Shown: positions 29,217 to 39,400, numbered from the stretch's first letter. The stretch is DNA of 64,000 nucleotides from Nonomuraea harbinensis (GCF_019396385.1 NZ_JAHKRN010000006.1:186001-250000), one strand, 5' to 3'. Numbers and translations: made by a program. The notes: generated by a model from the letters alone, not told the origin.

Positions 29217-30608
29217 GTGCATCAGCCTCGTATTCTGCGCGAGTTGCGAGAGAGCGGCCACGTTCATCGCACCGTAAAAGCCGAGGTCCGCGAAAACCTG
29301 CTGGCCAAGCTCCGGGCGGGCGAGCCCCGCTTTCCCGGCATCGTGGGCTTCGACGACACTGTCCTGCCTCATCTCGAACGGGCGCTGCTCGCCGGTCACG
29401 ATCTGGTCCTGCTCGGTGAGCGCGGCCAGGGCAAGACCCGGCTCATCCGCACCGTCGCCGGCCTCCTCGACGAGTGGACGCCCGTCGTCGAGGGCTGCGA
29501 GATCAACGACCATCCGTACGCGCCGGTCTGCGGACGCTGCCAGGCCCTGGCCGCCGAGCTGGGCGACGAGCTGCCCGTGGCCTGGAAGCACCGCGACGAG
29601 CGCTACGGCGAGAAGCTCGCCACGCCCGACACCTCGGTCGGCGACCTGATCGGCGACATCGACCCCATCAAGATCGCGGAGGGCCGGCGGCTCGGCGACC
29701 CGGAGACCGTCCACTACGGCCTGGTGCCGCGCACCAACCGCGGCGTGTTCTCCGTCAACGAGCTGCCCGACCTGGCCGAGCGCATCCAGGTGTCGCTGCT
29801 CAACGTGCTGGAGGAGCGCGACATCCAGGTCCGCGGCTACAACCTGCGGCTGCCGCTCGACATCCTGCTCATCGCCAGCGCCAACCCCGAGGACTACACC
29901 AACAGGGGCCGGATCATCACCCCGCTGAAGGACCGCTTCGGCGCCGAGATCCGCACCCACTACCCGACGTCGGTCGAGGACGAGCTGACGCTCATCCGCC
30001 AGGAGTCCGTGCCCGACATCGGGGCGGACGTCCCCGAGCACCTCGTCGAGGCCATCGCCCGCTTCACCCGCCTGGTGCGCGAGTCCACCGCCGTCGACGC
30101 CCGGTCGGGCGTGTCGGCCCGGTTCTCGATCGCGGCCGCCGAGACCGCCGCCGCCTCGGCCGTGCGCCGGGCCGCGCTGGCCGGCGAGGAGCAGCCGGTG
30201 GCGCGGGTGTGCGACCTCGGGCCCGGCGTCCACAGCCTGCGCGGCAAGGTGGAGTTCGAGGTCAGCGAGGAGGGCAGGGAGACCGAGATCCTCGCCCACC
30301 TGCTGCGCCGGGCCGTCGCCGAGACGTTCAGGAGCCGGCTGGGGGGCATGGACCTGTCGCCGCTGACCGACAAGTTCGCCGAGGGCAACCAGGTGGAGTC
30401 GGGTGAGCTGGTGCCGGCCGGAGAGCTGCTCCGCCGCATCGGCCCGGTCCAGGGGCTGGCCAAGATCATGTCCAGGCTGGGCATGGGCGCCGGTGACGAG
30501 TCGCCCGGTCACGCGGCCGCCGCCCTGGAGTTCACGCTGGAGGGCCTCTACCTGATGCGCCGGCTGTCGAAGGACGACCTCGACGGGGTCACGGTCTACC
30601 GGACATGA
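29217..30608 (+). CDS. AAA+ ATPase, magnesium-chelatase subunit I-like (MoxR clade)
   Basis: 463 residues from GTG. AAA+ core: Walker A LLGERGQGKTRLIR, Walker B-like region VFSVNELPDLAERIQ, sensor-1 LIASANPEDY and an Arg-finger region (TPLKDRFGAEI). A Cys/His cluster (YAPVCGRCQALA) sits in an inserted loop after Walker A. The C-terminal helical domain is longer than in plain MoxR. It is followed 34 bases on by a VWA gene, the usual partner. Together they form a chelatase-like or protein-remodelling complex with unknown client; no tetrapyrrole genes are nearby. Confidence 0.87.
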   Translation: MHQPRILRELRESGHVHRTVKAEVRENLLAKLRAGEPRFPGIVGFDDTVLPHLERALLAGHDLVLLGERGQGKTRLIRTVAGLLDEWTPVVEGCEINDHPYAPVCGRCQALAAELGDELPVAWKHRDERYGEKLATPDTSVGDLIGDIDPIKIAEGRRLGDPETVHYGLVPRTNRGVFSVNELPDLAERIQVSLLNVLEERDIQVRGYNLRLPLDILLIASANPEDYTNRGRIITPLKDRFGAEIRTHYPTSVEDELTLIRQESVPDIGADVPEHLVEAIARFTRLVRESTAVDARSGVSARFSIAAAETAAASAVRRAALAGEEQPVARVCDLGPGVHSLRGKVEFEVSEEGRETEILAHLLRRAVAETFRSRLGGMDLSPLTDKFAEGNQVESGELVPAGELLRRIGPVQGLAKIMSRLGMGAGDESPGHAAAALEFTLEGLYLMRRLSKDDLDGVTVYRT

Positions 30609-30642
30609 CGGGCATCCCGGCTCGGGTTAGCGTGGGTTCGTG

Positions 30643-32610
30643 ATGGCCTACCGCTACGGCGAGTACCACGACGGCCCGGATCCCCTCGCTCCGCCCTACG
30701 ACGTGCGGGCGGCGCTGGACGAGATGGGCGACGCCATCCTGTCCGGCTCGACCCCGGTGCACGCGCTGCGCGACCTGCTCAAGCGCGGCCTGCCCGGGGC
30801 CCGCGACCGCCGCGGCCTGGACGACATGCTGCGCGAGGTGCGGCGGCGGCGGCGCGAGCTGCGCGAGGGCGGCCGGCTCGACGGCACGCTCGAACGGGCC
30901 AGGGCGCTGCTCGACAAGGCCGTCGGCCAGGAGCGGGCCGAGCTGTTCCCCGACCCGGCCGACGACGCCAGGATGCGCGAGGCCGAGCTCGACTCGCTGC
31001 CGGAGGACACGGCCAGCGCCATCCAGCAGCTGAGCTCGTACGAATGGCGCTCGGAGGCGGCCCGGCGGACCTTCGAGGAGCTGCGCGACCTGCTGCGGCG
31101 TGAGGTGCTCGACAGCCAGTTCCGCGGGATGCGCGACGCGCTGGCCAACCCGGACCCGGAGGCGATGGAGCGGGTCCGGCAGATGATGACGGACCTGAAC
31201 GACATGCTGGACAAGGACGCCAGGGGCGAGCACACCCAGGCGGACTTCGACGCCTTCATGGCCAAATACGGCGACATGTTCCCGGAGAAGCCGCGCGACC
31301 TCGGCGAGCTGGTCGACGTCCTGGCCCGCCGCGCCGCGGCCACCCAGCGCATGCTCGCCTCCATGACCCCGCGCCAGCGCGAGGAGCTCGGCAACCTGAT
31401 CAACCAGACCCTCGACCAGGCCGGCCTGTCCGAGCAGATGCGCCGCCTCGGCGAGGCGCTGCACGCCCGCCGCCCCGACCTGGCGTGGGACTCCAGCGAG
31501 CGGATGACCGGCGACGAGCCGCTGGGCATGGGCGACGCCGTCACCGCCCTGGAGGAGCTGGCCGACCTGAGCCGCCTGGAGTCGGCGCTGCGCCAGGACT
31601 ATCCGGGCGCGCGGCTGGACGACATCGACGAGACCGCGGTCCGCCGCGCCCTGGGCCGCTCCGCGGTGGACGACCTGGAGGCGCTCAAGCGCATCGAACG
31701 CGAGCTGGAGGAGCAGGGCTATCTCCTGCGCCGCCGCGGCAAGCTGGAGCTGACGCCCAAGGCGGTGCGGCGGCTCGGCGAGACCGCGCTGCGCCGGGTG
31801 TTCTCCTCGCTCGACGCCGGCCGGCGCGGCGACCACGACCAGCACGACGCCGGCTCGGCCGGCGAGCTGACCGGCTCGTCACGGCCCTGGCGGTTCGGCG
31901 ACGAGCAGCCGCTCGACGTGGTGCGGACCCTGGTCAACGGCGTGCGCGCGGGCGGCCTGCGCACCACCGGCGACGGCCCGTCCGTCAGGCTGTCGGTGGA
32001 CGACTTCGAGGTGGCCGAGACCGAGCGGCGCACCGCCGCGGCCGTCTGCCTGCTGGTCGACCTGTCGTACTCGATGGCGCTGCGCGGCACCTGGGCCGCG
32101 GCCAAGCAGACCGCGCTGGCCCTTCAGGCGCTGGTGTCGTCCAAGTTCCCGCAGGACGCCGTGCAGATCATCGGCTTCTCCAACTACGCGAGGGTGCTGC
32201 AGCCGGACGAGCTGGCGGGCCTCGACTGGGACATGGTCCAGGGCACGAACCTGCACCACGCGCTGCTGATCGCCGGCCGCCACCTGGACCGCCACCCCGA
32301 CTTCGAGCCGGTGGTGCTCGTGGTGACCGACGGCGAGCCGACCGCCCACCTGCTGCGCAACGGCCACTCCGCCTTCGAGTGGCCGCCGTCGCCGGAGACG
32401 CTGGAGCTGACTCTGGCCGAGGTCGACAAGATGACCCGCCGCCGGGCCACGATCAACGTGTTCATGCTGGCGGGCGACGACCGGCTCAAGGACTTCGTCG
32501 ACGAGGTGGCCCGCCGCAACGGCGGACGCGTCTTCTCCCCCAGCGCCGACCGGCTGGGCGAGTATGTGGTCAGCGACTTCCTGAGAGTGCGCCGGGCGCG
32601 CTGGCGCTAG
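30643..32610 (+). CDS. VWA-domain protein partnering the AAA+ ATPase
   Basis: 655 residues (GTG one codon earlier also possible). N-terminal ~400 residues are charged and helical, with a MoxR/ChlD-associated middle region (GNLINQTLDQAGLSEQM). The C-terminal von Willebrand A domain carries a MIDAS: DLSYSM (DxSxS), a Thr in GTNLHHALL, and VVTDGEPT. Paired with the upstream ATPase in the manner of ChlI/ChlD or CoxD/CoxE. Its 3' end overlaps the convergent gene by 41 bases. Confidence 0.88.
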   Translation: MAYRYGEYHDGPDPLAPPYDVRAALDEMGDAILSGSTPVHALRDLLKRGLPGARDRRGLDDMLREVRRRRRELREGGRLDGTLERARALLDKAVGQERAELFPDPADDARMREAELDSLPEDTASAIQQLSSYEWRSEAARRTFEELRDLLRREVLDSQFRGMRDALANPDPEAMERVRQMMTDLNDMLDKDARGEHTQADFDAFMAKYGDMFPEKPRDLGELVDVLARRAAATQRMLASMTPRQREELGNLINQTLDQAGLSEQMRRLGEALHARRPDLAWDSSERMTGDEPLGMGDAVTALEELADLSRLESALRQDYPGARLDDIDETAVRRALGRSAVDDLEALKRIERELEEQGYLLRRRGKLELTPKAVRRLGETALRRVFSSLDAGRRGDHDQHDAGSAGELTGSSRPWRFGDEQPLDVVRTLVNGVRAGGLRTTGDGPSVRLSVDDFEVAETERRTAAAVCLLVDLSYSMALRGTWAAAKQTALALQALVSSKFPQDAVQIIGFSNYARVLQPDELAGLDWDMVQGTNLHHALLIAGRHLDRHPDFEPVVLVVTDGEPTAHLLRNGHSAFEWPPSPETLELTLAEVDKMTRRRATINVFMLAGDDRLKDFVDEVARRNGGRVFSPSADRLGEYVVSDFLRVRRARWR

Positions 32611-33016
32611 CGGTGTAGTAGTCGAGCGCCACGTCGAAGCCGTCGCGGCAGTTGCGGTGGGAGCGGTAGCAGGGGCGCCAGGCGGTGCTGGAGCCGAGAC
32701 CGGCGCGAGCGTCGCGGAGCGCCTCCGGCACCCGCTCCGGCCGGGGCACCAGCCCACCGCCGAGATAGCGGACGCCGGTCAGCTCGGTGCGGCCGCCGGC
32801 CTCGCCCGCGACGAGACGGCCCAGCCGCCACCCGCTCTCCTCGTCCCACACCAGCGCGGCGCCGTCGGCGAGGCGGATCGTCGCCTCGCGCGGCTCGCAC
32901 GGGCCTTCCCACCATCCGCCGGCCTCGGCCCCGAGCTCCTCGACGACCCGGCTCACGTAGCGGCTCGGCTGGTGAAGCCACTCGTCCGAGTACGGCTCGA
33001 CATGCCTGATGGCCAC
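32570..33016 (-). CDS. DUF6292-like hypothetical protein
   Basis: 148 residues from GTG at 33016, preceded by AAGGGGGTG; the frame runs on to 33112 without a signal. The pattern YVSRVVEELG, ALVWDEESGWRLGRL and RYLGGGLVPRPERV resembles the small actinobacterial DUF6292 family (recalled, not searched). The C-terminus has a Cys pair (WRPCYRSHRNCRDG). Likely cytoplasmic. It is antisense-overlapping with the end of the VWA gene. Confidence 0.65.
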   Translation of the reverse strand: MAIRHVEPYSDEWLHQPSRYVSRVVEELGAEAGGWWEGPCEPREATIRLADGAALVWDEESGWRLGRLVAGEAGGRTELTGVRYLGGGLVPRPERVPEALRDARAGLGSSTAWRPCYRSHRNCRDGFDVALDYYTASASAPGALSGSR

Positions 33017-33156
33017 GGACGGCACCCCCTTGTGCCCTAAGAGTAAGGAAAAAGCAGCGGTCAATAACCCTACCCGCGATGAACGGATGCCGTCGCCCGC
33101 GCATCTAGTCATTACGGGCGATATTCGCTTCGTTTACGGGGAAGGAGGGAGCACCT

Positions 33157-33282
33157 ATGTTCGCCATGATTGTTTTGATCGTGCTGATGGTCGTCGCCGT
33201 CACAGCCATGGAGTTGATCATGCGCAGCTCCCCCGGGGGCAAAGAGAGTGTCGAGTCTCCCTTCGAGATCGTCGGGGACTAG
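33157..33282 (+). CDS. 41-residue membrane peptide
   Basis: Short gene below usual size cut-offs. ATG preceded by GAAGGAGGGAG with ideal spacing, then a single hydrophobic helix (FAMIVLIVLMVVAVTAMELIM) and a polar tail ending SPFEIVGD. It stops 10 bases before the DUF2269 membrane protein, suggesting one transcript. The unusually strong ribosome binding site argues it is really translated. Confidence 0.6.
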   Translation: MFAMIVLIVLMVVAVTAMELIMRSSPGGKESVESPFEIVGD

Positions 33283-33292
33283 TCTCTCCCGC

Positions 33293-33724
33293 ATGTCGAC
33301 CCTGTTTCTTCTGCTGCACGTCGGATTCGCGATCTTCACCCTCGGCCCGCTGACCGCGGCCCTGATGGCCGCGCCGCGTGCCATCAGGGGCAAGAACGTG
33401 CCCGTGCTGCGCAACATCGAGCGCACGACCCGGATCTACGGTTTCGCGTCGCTTGGCGTGTTCGTGTTCGGCCTGGTCCTCGGCATCGTCATGGGCGGCG
33501 GTGTGCTCGGCCGGTGGAACATGAGCGCCTCGATGACGCTGTTCATCGTCGGGATCGTGCTGCTGTTCCTCATCGACCGCGACCTGCGCGCCGCCACGAA
33601 GGCCCTCGCCAGCGAGGACACCGGTGACGACGCGCAGGTCCAGAACGGCCGGATCGCCGCGATCGGCGGCCTGCTGGCGCTGATCTGGCTGGTGATCCTG
33701 GTCCTGATGATCGTGCCTGAATGA
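33293..33724 (+). CDS. DUF2269-like integral membrane protein
   Basis: 143 residues. Four hydrophobic segments: LFLLLHVGFAIFTLGPLTAALM, YGFASLGVFVFGLVLGIVMGGG, SMTLFIVGIVLLFLI and GGLLALIWLVILVLMIVP. The N-terminal HVGFAIFTLGP fits DUF2269, a family linked by weak similarity to heme/quinone membrane proteins. Function not known. Its stop abuts that of the convergent cystathionine gamma-synthase, leaving no room for a terminator between them. Confidence 0.75.
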   Translation: MSTLFLLLHVGFAIFTLGPLTAALMAAPRAIRGKNVPVLRNIERTTRIYGFASLGVFVFGLVLGIVMGGGVLGRWNMSASMTLFIVGIVLLFLIDRDLRAATKALASEDTGDDAQVQNGRIAAIGGLLALIWLVILVLMIVPE

Positions 33725-34864
33725 TCAGGCGAGGGCCCGGGTGAGGTCGGCGAGCAGGTCGTCGACCGTCTCGATGCCCACCGACAGGCGCACCAGGTCG
33801 TCCGGCACCTCCAGCGGGGAGCCGGCCGCCGAGGCGTGCGTCATCCTGCCCGGGTGCTCGATGAGCGACTCGACCCCGCCGAGCGACTCGCCCAGCGTGA
33901 ACAGCTCGGTGCGACCGCACACGTCGACGGCCTCCTGCGCGCCGCCGGCCACCCTGAACGACACCATGCCACCGAAGCGCCGCATCTGCTTGGCCGCGGT
34001 CTCGTGGCCGGGGTGCTCGGCGAGCCCGGGGTAGAGCACCTCGGTCACCTTCGGGTGCGCCAGCAGCAGGTCGACGACCCGCTCGGCGTTGTCGCAGTGA
34101 CGGTCCATGCGCACGCCGAGCGTCTTGAGCCCGCGCAGCGTCAGCCACGCGTCGAACGGCCCGGCCACCGCGCCCATCGCGTTCTGGTGGTAGGCCAGTT
34201 CCTCGCCCAGCTCCCGGTCGGCGGACACCAGCGCGCCGCCGACCACGTCGGAGTGGCCGCCGATGTACTTCGTCGTGGAGTGCACGACCACGTCGGCGCC
34301 GAGCGCCAGCGGCTGCTGGAGGTACGGCGAGGCGAAGGTGTTGTCGACGACCAGCAGCGCGCCGTTGTCGTGGGCGAGCTGGGCCAGCGCCGCGATGTCG
34401 TTGACGCCGAGCAGCGGGTTGGTCGGCGTCTCCACCCAGACGATCTTCGTCTTCTGGGTCATCGCCGCCGCCACCGCGTCGAGGTCGCCGAGCGGCACCG
34501 GGTCGAAGTGCAGGTCCCAGCGCTCGTAGACCTTCGCGAACAGCCGGTAGGTGCCGCCGTACGCGTCGTTCGGGATGATCACATGGTCCTGCGGTTTGCA
34601 CACCGCGCGGAGCAGCGCGTCCTCGGCGGCCAGGCCGGAGGCGAACGCCAGCCCGCGCGTCCCGCCCTCCACCGCGGCCAGCGCCTCCTCCAGCGCGGTC
34701 CTGGTGGGGTTGGCCGAGCGGCTGTATTCGTAGCCGTTGCGCAGGCCGCCCACGCCGTCCTGCTTGTAGGTGGACGTGGCGTATATGGGCGGCACCACCG
34801 CGCCGGTCACGGGGTCCGGGTCCTGACCTGCGTGGATCGCCAAAGTTTCGAAACCATTGGTCAT
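33725..34864 (-). CDS. metB: cystathionine gamma-synthase
   Basis: 379 residues. PLP-dependent Cys/Met metabolism family: IYATSTYKQDGVGG, SRSANPTRTALE, cofactor Lys in VVHSTTKYIGGHSDVVGG, and C-terminal RLSVGIETVDDLLADL. It joins O-acylhomoserine and cysteine to cystathionine; a cystathionine gamma-lyase activity cannot be ruled out from sequence alone. The transsulfuration partner CBS is 6 kb away on the same strand. In mycobacteria the two lie much closer. Confidence 0.92.
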   Translation of the reverse strand: MTNGFETLAIHAGQDPDPVTGAVVPPIYATSTYKQDGVGGLRNGYEYSRSANPTRTALEEALAAVEGGTRGLAFASGLAAEDALLRAVCKPQDHVIIPNDAYGGTYRLFAKVYERWDLHFDPVPLGDLDAVAAAMTQKTKIVWVETPTNPLLGVNDIAALAQLAHDNGALLVVDNTFASPYLQQPLALGADVVVHSTTKYIGGHSDVVGGALVSADRELGEELAYHQNAMGAVAGPFDAWLTLRGLKTLGVRMDRHCDNAERVVDLLLAHPKVTEVLYPGLAEHPGHETAAKQMRRFGGMVSFRVAGGAQEAVDVCGRTELFTLGESLGGVESLIEHPGRMTHASAAGSPLEVPDDLVRLSVGIETVDDLLADLTRALA

Positions 34865-34881
34865 ACCGCCACGGTAACGGA

Positions 34882-34980
34882 CCCGGCCCGCGATCCGGTC
34901 CCCTGCGGATCGCGGGCCGGGCCCCGGCGCCGTTCCCCGACGGCGCCATGGACGCTCGCGGCCCCTGCGAAGGCGCGAGC
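34882..34980. terminator. three consecutive perfect hairpins
   Basis: Hairpin 1: 16-bp perfect stem (CCCGGCCCGCGATCCG at 34882-34897 with its complement at 34906-34921). Hairpin 2: GGCGCCGT/ACGGCGCC at 34926-34933 and 34940-34947. Hairpin 3: GCTCGCG/CGCGAGC at 34954-34960 and 34974-34980. They fill the gap between the small membrane protein gene and cystathionine gamma-synthase (both minus) and would terminate or stabilise the upstream message. No T-tract, as is usual in GC-rich actinobacteria. Confidence 0.6.
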
Positions 34981-34987
34981 CCGTCTC

Positions 34988-35185
34988 TCAGGCCGCCGTG
35001 TGCTCCTCCGCCAGGCGGGTCTCGCGGCGCGGCAGCGGCACCACGCGGTCCTGGTCGATGTAACGGCCGCTCGCCCCCTCGGCGGGCTCGCCGTTGATGC
35101 GGGAGAGCAGCACGGGGTCGGTCAGCGCCAGCAGCACCCCGACGAGGAGCCCGGCACCCAGCAGAACGAAGCCGATCGTCACCAT
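34988..35185 (-). CDS. small membrane protein
   Basis: 65 residues, ATG. A single N-terminal helix (MVTIGFVLLGAGLLVGVLLAL), then a polar tail (RYIDQDRVVPLPRRETRLAEEH). Unknown function. It is monocistronic, with strong hairpins immediately downstream; GAAGGGGG lies a few bases before the ATG. Confidence 0.65.
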   Translation of the reverse strand: MVTIGFVLLGAGLLVGVLLALTDPVLLSRINGEPAEGASGRYIDQDRVVPLPRRETRLAEEHTAA

Positions 35186-35324
35186 TTCTTGCCCCCTTCT
35201 CGGACATATCCAGAATCGGGCAATGGAGGGCTGTGGCGCCTCGGCTGAAGTGCCGGTCCGCGCGGCGGGGGGTCAGCCGAATGACTGATACGACTTATCC
35301 GACTTGCGACTTACTCTCAAGGGC

Positions 35325-36482
35325 GTGGGGGACTCCAAACGCGTCGTGTACTGGGTCCGCCGGCTGAGCGAGATCGCCATGCTCGGCTGGCTGGGCCTGA
35401 TGCTCATGGCCGACCTCGCGGTCGCCGCCGGCGGCCTCGGCGGCGGCCTGCAGTGGCTCGTGTTCGTCGCCGGCAACGGGGGCATCGCCGCCGTGATCCT
35501 CCGCCGCCGCCACCGCGTCGAGACGTACGGGATCATGCTGTGCCTGTCGTTCGCCGTGTCGGTGCTCATGGGGGTGACCGGGACCTCCGGCGTGCCGGGG
35601 GCGGCTGAGACGGGCGCGCTGCTCGTCCTGATGCTGGGCGTGCTCCGCCACGTCGAGCCGGTCAGGGACGCGGCGATGCTCACCGTCGCCGGGCTGATCG
35701 TGCTCATGGCCGAGTCCATCGGCCGGGCCTCCTCCGGCGAGTCGCTGGCCTACTCGTTCGTGCTGTTCGCCGGCTGGTCCACGATCGCGGGCGTCGGCGG
35801 CTATCTCCGCTTCCAGCAGGAGCGCCGCAAGGAGGCCGTGCACTCCGTACGGCGCGCCGAACGGCTGGAGCTGGCCAGGGAACTGCACGACCTGGTGGCC
35901 CACCACATCACCGGCATCGTCGTCCAGGCCCAGGCGGCGCGCACCGTCGCCCAGGCCAAGCCGGAGGCGGTCCTGCCCGCGCTGGACGCCATCGCCGCGG
36001 CGGGCGGCGACGCGCTGACCTCCATGCGCCGGATGGTGACCGTGCTCCGCGCCGAGGAGGCGGCCCGCACGCCCGGCAGCTCACTGGCGGACCTGCGGCT
36101 GCTCACCGAGCGGTTCTCGGCGGAGGGGCCCAAGGTGGCGTTCGAGATCGGCTCCGGGATCGACGACCGGACCCTGCCGCCCGAGGTCCTCACCACCTTG
36201 CACCGGGTGCTCCAGGAGGCGCTCACCAACATCCGCAAGCACGCCCAGCAGACCGCGTGGGTCGAGGCCGACCTGCGACGCCACGACACGGCGGTGGTGC
36301 TGCGCGTACGCAACCACGGCTCGGCCGCCAACCCCCGCCTGGCCCGCCTGGGCGGCGGCTTCGGCCTGGTGGGCATGGCCGAACGCGTCGAAGCCCTCGG
36401 CGGCCGCCTGCACGCCGGCCCCACCCCCGAAGGCGCCTGGCAGGTCACCGCCGAGTTCCCGCTCTCCTGGTCAGGAGCCTGA
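35325..36482 (+). CDS. NarL-type sensor histidine kinase, orphan
   Basis: 385 residues from GTG. Five to six hydrophobic helices in residues ~15-160 with almost no extracellular loops, then HisKA_3 dimerisation with the phospho-accepting His in RLELARELHDLVAHHITGIV, and a HATPase domain (VLQEALTNIRKHAQ, GGGFGLVGMAERVEALGG). No LuxR-type response regulator lies next to it, so its partner is elsewhere. Its 3' end overlaps the convergent SARP gene by 12 bases. Confidence 0.9.
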   Translation: MGDSKRVVYWVRRLSEIAMLGWLGLMLMADLAVAAGGLGGGLQWLVFVAGNGGIAAVILRRRHRVETYGIMLCLSFAVSVLMGVTGTSGVPGAAETGALLVLMLGVLRHVEPVRDAAMLTVAGLIVLMAESIGRASSGESLAYSFVLFAGWSTIAGVGGYLRFQQERRKEAVHSVRRAERLELARELHDLVAHHITGIVVQAQAARTVAQAKPEAVLPALDAIAAAGGDALTSMRRMVTVLRAEEAARTPGSSLADLRLLTERFSAEGPKVAFEIGSGIDDRTLPPEVLTTLHRVLQEALTNIRKHAQQTAWVEADLRRHDTAVVLRVRNHGSAANPRLARLGGGFGLVGMAERVEALGGRLHAGPTPEGAWQVTAEFPLSWSGA

Positions 36483-39400
36483 CCCGTACGCCTGGTGGAA
36501 CCGCTCCTCGCCCAGGGCCGCGAGGGTTCTGGCGGTGATCCGGTCGACGTCGTGGCGCTCGCCGTGGGCGAGCGGGGTGCCCACGGCCTCACGGAGCGCC
36601 GCCGCACGGCCCAGGAGCGTCGCGGCGCGGCCGGGGTCGCCCGCCAGCGAGTACGCTCCCGCCAGCCCTTCCAGAGCGAGCGCCTCGGCCCTGGGCTCGC
36701 CGAGGGCGGCGTCGTACCCCTCCCGGTGCAGGGCCAGGGCCGTCTCCGCGTCGCCCCGCTGCTCTGCGGCGAAGCCGAGCTCCGCCAGGAAGAACGCCAG
36801 GCCCGGCGTGCCCCCCACCTCGCGCAGCCAGCCCAGCCATCGCACCAGCAGTTCCTCGGCACGCTCGTACCGCCCCTGCCGCCGGGCGCTCATGGCCAGG
36901 CCCAGCTCGGCATGCTCCTCCGCCGACTTGTACGACTGCTCGACGGCCAGGCGGCGGGCCCGCTCGTGGTAGTCGTCGGCGCGGGCGTGGTCCCCGGCCA
37001 GCAGCGCGATCCGCCCGACGGCCGACAGCCTGAACGAGACCTCGGAGCCCAGCTCCTCGGCCAGCTTCAGCTCCTCGTGCCGCAGCCGCTCGGCCTCGGC
37101 GTAGTCGCCGCGCTTCTCGGCCAGCCGGTCGAGGCTGTCCATCGCCTCGATCTGCCCCCACCCGTCACCGAGTTCGCGGAAGATCGCCAGGCTGCGCTCG
37201 GCGTCGCGGCGCATCCTCGGCAGGTCACCGCGCCGCTCGGCCAGCTTGGACCTGAGTGCCAGCACCGCGGCCACGCCCCACCGGTCGCCCAGTTCCTCGT
37301 ACGCCCGCAGCGCCCGCCCCGCCGCCTCCTCGTGCGCGGCGAGGTCCCCGTACGCCCACCGCACATGGCTGAGGAACCAACCGGCCAGCGCCCGGCCTCC
37401 CAGGTCCAGATCCTCGTACGGGACGGGCGTCGCGGTCTCCCCGGTCGCCATGGTCACCCCGGCCAGCCACACGGCCGCCCGCGCCCGCTCCTGTCTGCCC
37501 ACGGCCGCCTCCGGGCCGGTGGAGGCGAGGGCCGCCGCCAGGGAGCGGCGGGCCTCGCCCAGCCTGCCCCGCAGGAACCAGTACCAGGCGAGGGCGTTCA
37601 CCAGTGGCAGCGGGTCCGGCCCGGCGAGGGCGCGCCGGAAGTTGGCGCTCTCCTGGTCCAACCGGGTCAGCCACTCGCGTTGCCGCCGCCCGCGCAGCTC
37701 GGCCCGCTCGGCGAGCCGGGTGTAGTGGCGCGCGTGCCGTTCCCTGATCAGGTCGTCCTCGCCCGCCTCCCGCAACCGCTCCACGCAGTACGCCGACACC
37801 GACTCCAGCAGCCGGTAACGCGGTCCCGGGGTGACCAGGGACCGCTGGACCAGCCGTACCAGCACGTCCACCACGTCCACGCCGGGCTCCGCGCAGACCT
37901 CCTCGGCCGCCTCCAGCGTGCACCCGTCGGCGTGCGCGGCCAGCCGCCGCAGCACGATCCGCTCGGGCCCGGACAGCAGCTCCCAGCTCCAGTCGATCAT
38001 CGCCCGGAGCGTCCGCTGCCGGGCGGGCGCGTCCCGCATGCCGGAGTTCAGCAGCCGGAACCGGTCGTCGAGCCGGGCGGCCAGTGCCTCGACGCCGAGC
38101 GCCCGTACCCGGGTGGCCGCCAGCTCCAGCGCCAGCGGGATGCCGTCGAGCCGCTCGCAGATGGCGGCCACGGCCGGACCGGGCTCGATCCCCGCGCGAT
38201 CGGTGAACAGGCGCACCGCCGCGTCCCCGGAAAGGGGCGCCACCACCCTGACGTGCTCGCCCGTGACGCCGAGCGGCTCCTGCCCGGTGACCAGCACGTC
38301 CAGTCCGGGCGCGGCCTTGAGCAGCGCGGAGACCACCTCGGCCGCCTGCTCGACCAGGTGCTCGCAGTTGTCGACGACCAGCAGCGTGCGCCGGGCCGCC
38401 AGCACGCGCGCCAGCCGGGGCAGCAGCGGCCCTGACGCGTCGTCCCGCACCCCGATCGCTCCCGCGATCGCCTCGGCCACGTCCCCCGCGCCGATCAGCT
38501 CGACCAGCCACACGCCGCCGGGGTACACCTCCGGCGAGGTCAGCCCGCCCGCCGCCGCCACGGCCAGCCGGGTCTTGCCCACCCCGCCGGGCCCGGCGAG
38601 CGTCACCAGCCGCCTCTCCCCGAGCAGGGCGCGCACCTCGGCCACGTCACCGTCCCGGCCGATCAGATCAGTGACGGGTGCGGGCAGATTGGTGCGCGCG
38701 CCCGGAGAACCGTCCACCGGACGAGAAGCGCCGACCTGAGACGAGCCGGGTTGGAGCAGGGCGGCATGAGACGGGGTGGTGCGGCGGGTCGGCAGGGACG
38801 GGTCCTGGCGGAGGATGGCCTGGTGCAGGTCCCTCACCTCGGGGGCGGGGTCGACGCCCAGTTCCTCGGCGAGCCGGGCGCGCAAGGCGGCGAAGGCCGC
38901 CAGGGCCTCGCTCTGGCGGCCGTCCCGGTACAGGGCCCGCATGTGGAGGGCGGTGAGGCGCTCGCGCAGCGGCTGCTCCGCCACCAGCGTGCCCAGGTCG
39001 ACGGGCTCGCCGAGGGTCAGCCGGATCTCCGACAGCTCCTCCAGCGCCGTCAACCGCTGCTCGCCGAGGCGGGCGATCTCCGGAGCGGCGAAGCCCTCGT
39101 CGGCGAAGTCGGCGTACGCGGGCCCGCGCCACAGCGCGAGGGCCTCCTCGACGACCGCAGCGCGCTCCGGCGCCCCTCCCCCAGGAGAGGCGGGGACGCG
39201 AGAGGTGAGCAGGGTACGGAAGAGGGCCGCGTCCACCGTCACTCCGTCGAGGCGGTACCCGGAAGGGCCGTGGCGCACCAGCGACGGCGAGCCCAGGGCG
39301 CGGCGGAGCTGGGAGACGCGGGCCTGGAGGGTGCCCGCGGGATCGCGCGGCGGCCGGTCGCCCCAGAGGTCGTCGATCAGGCGGTCCGCCGGAACCGGGC

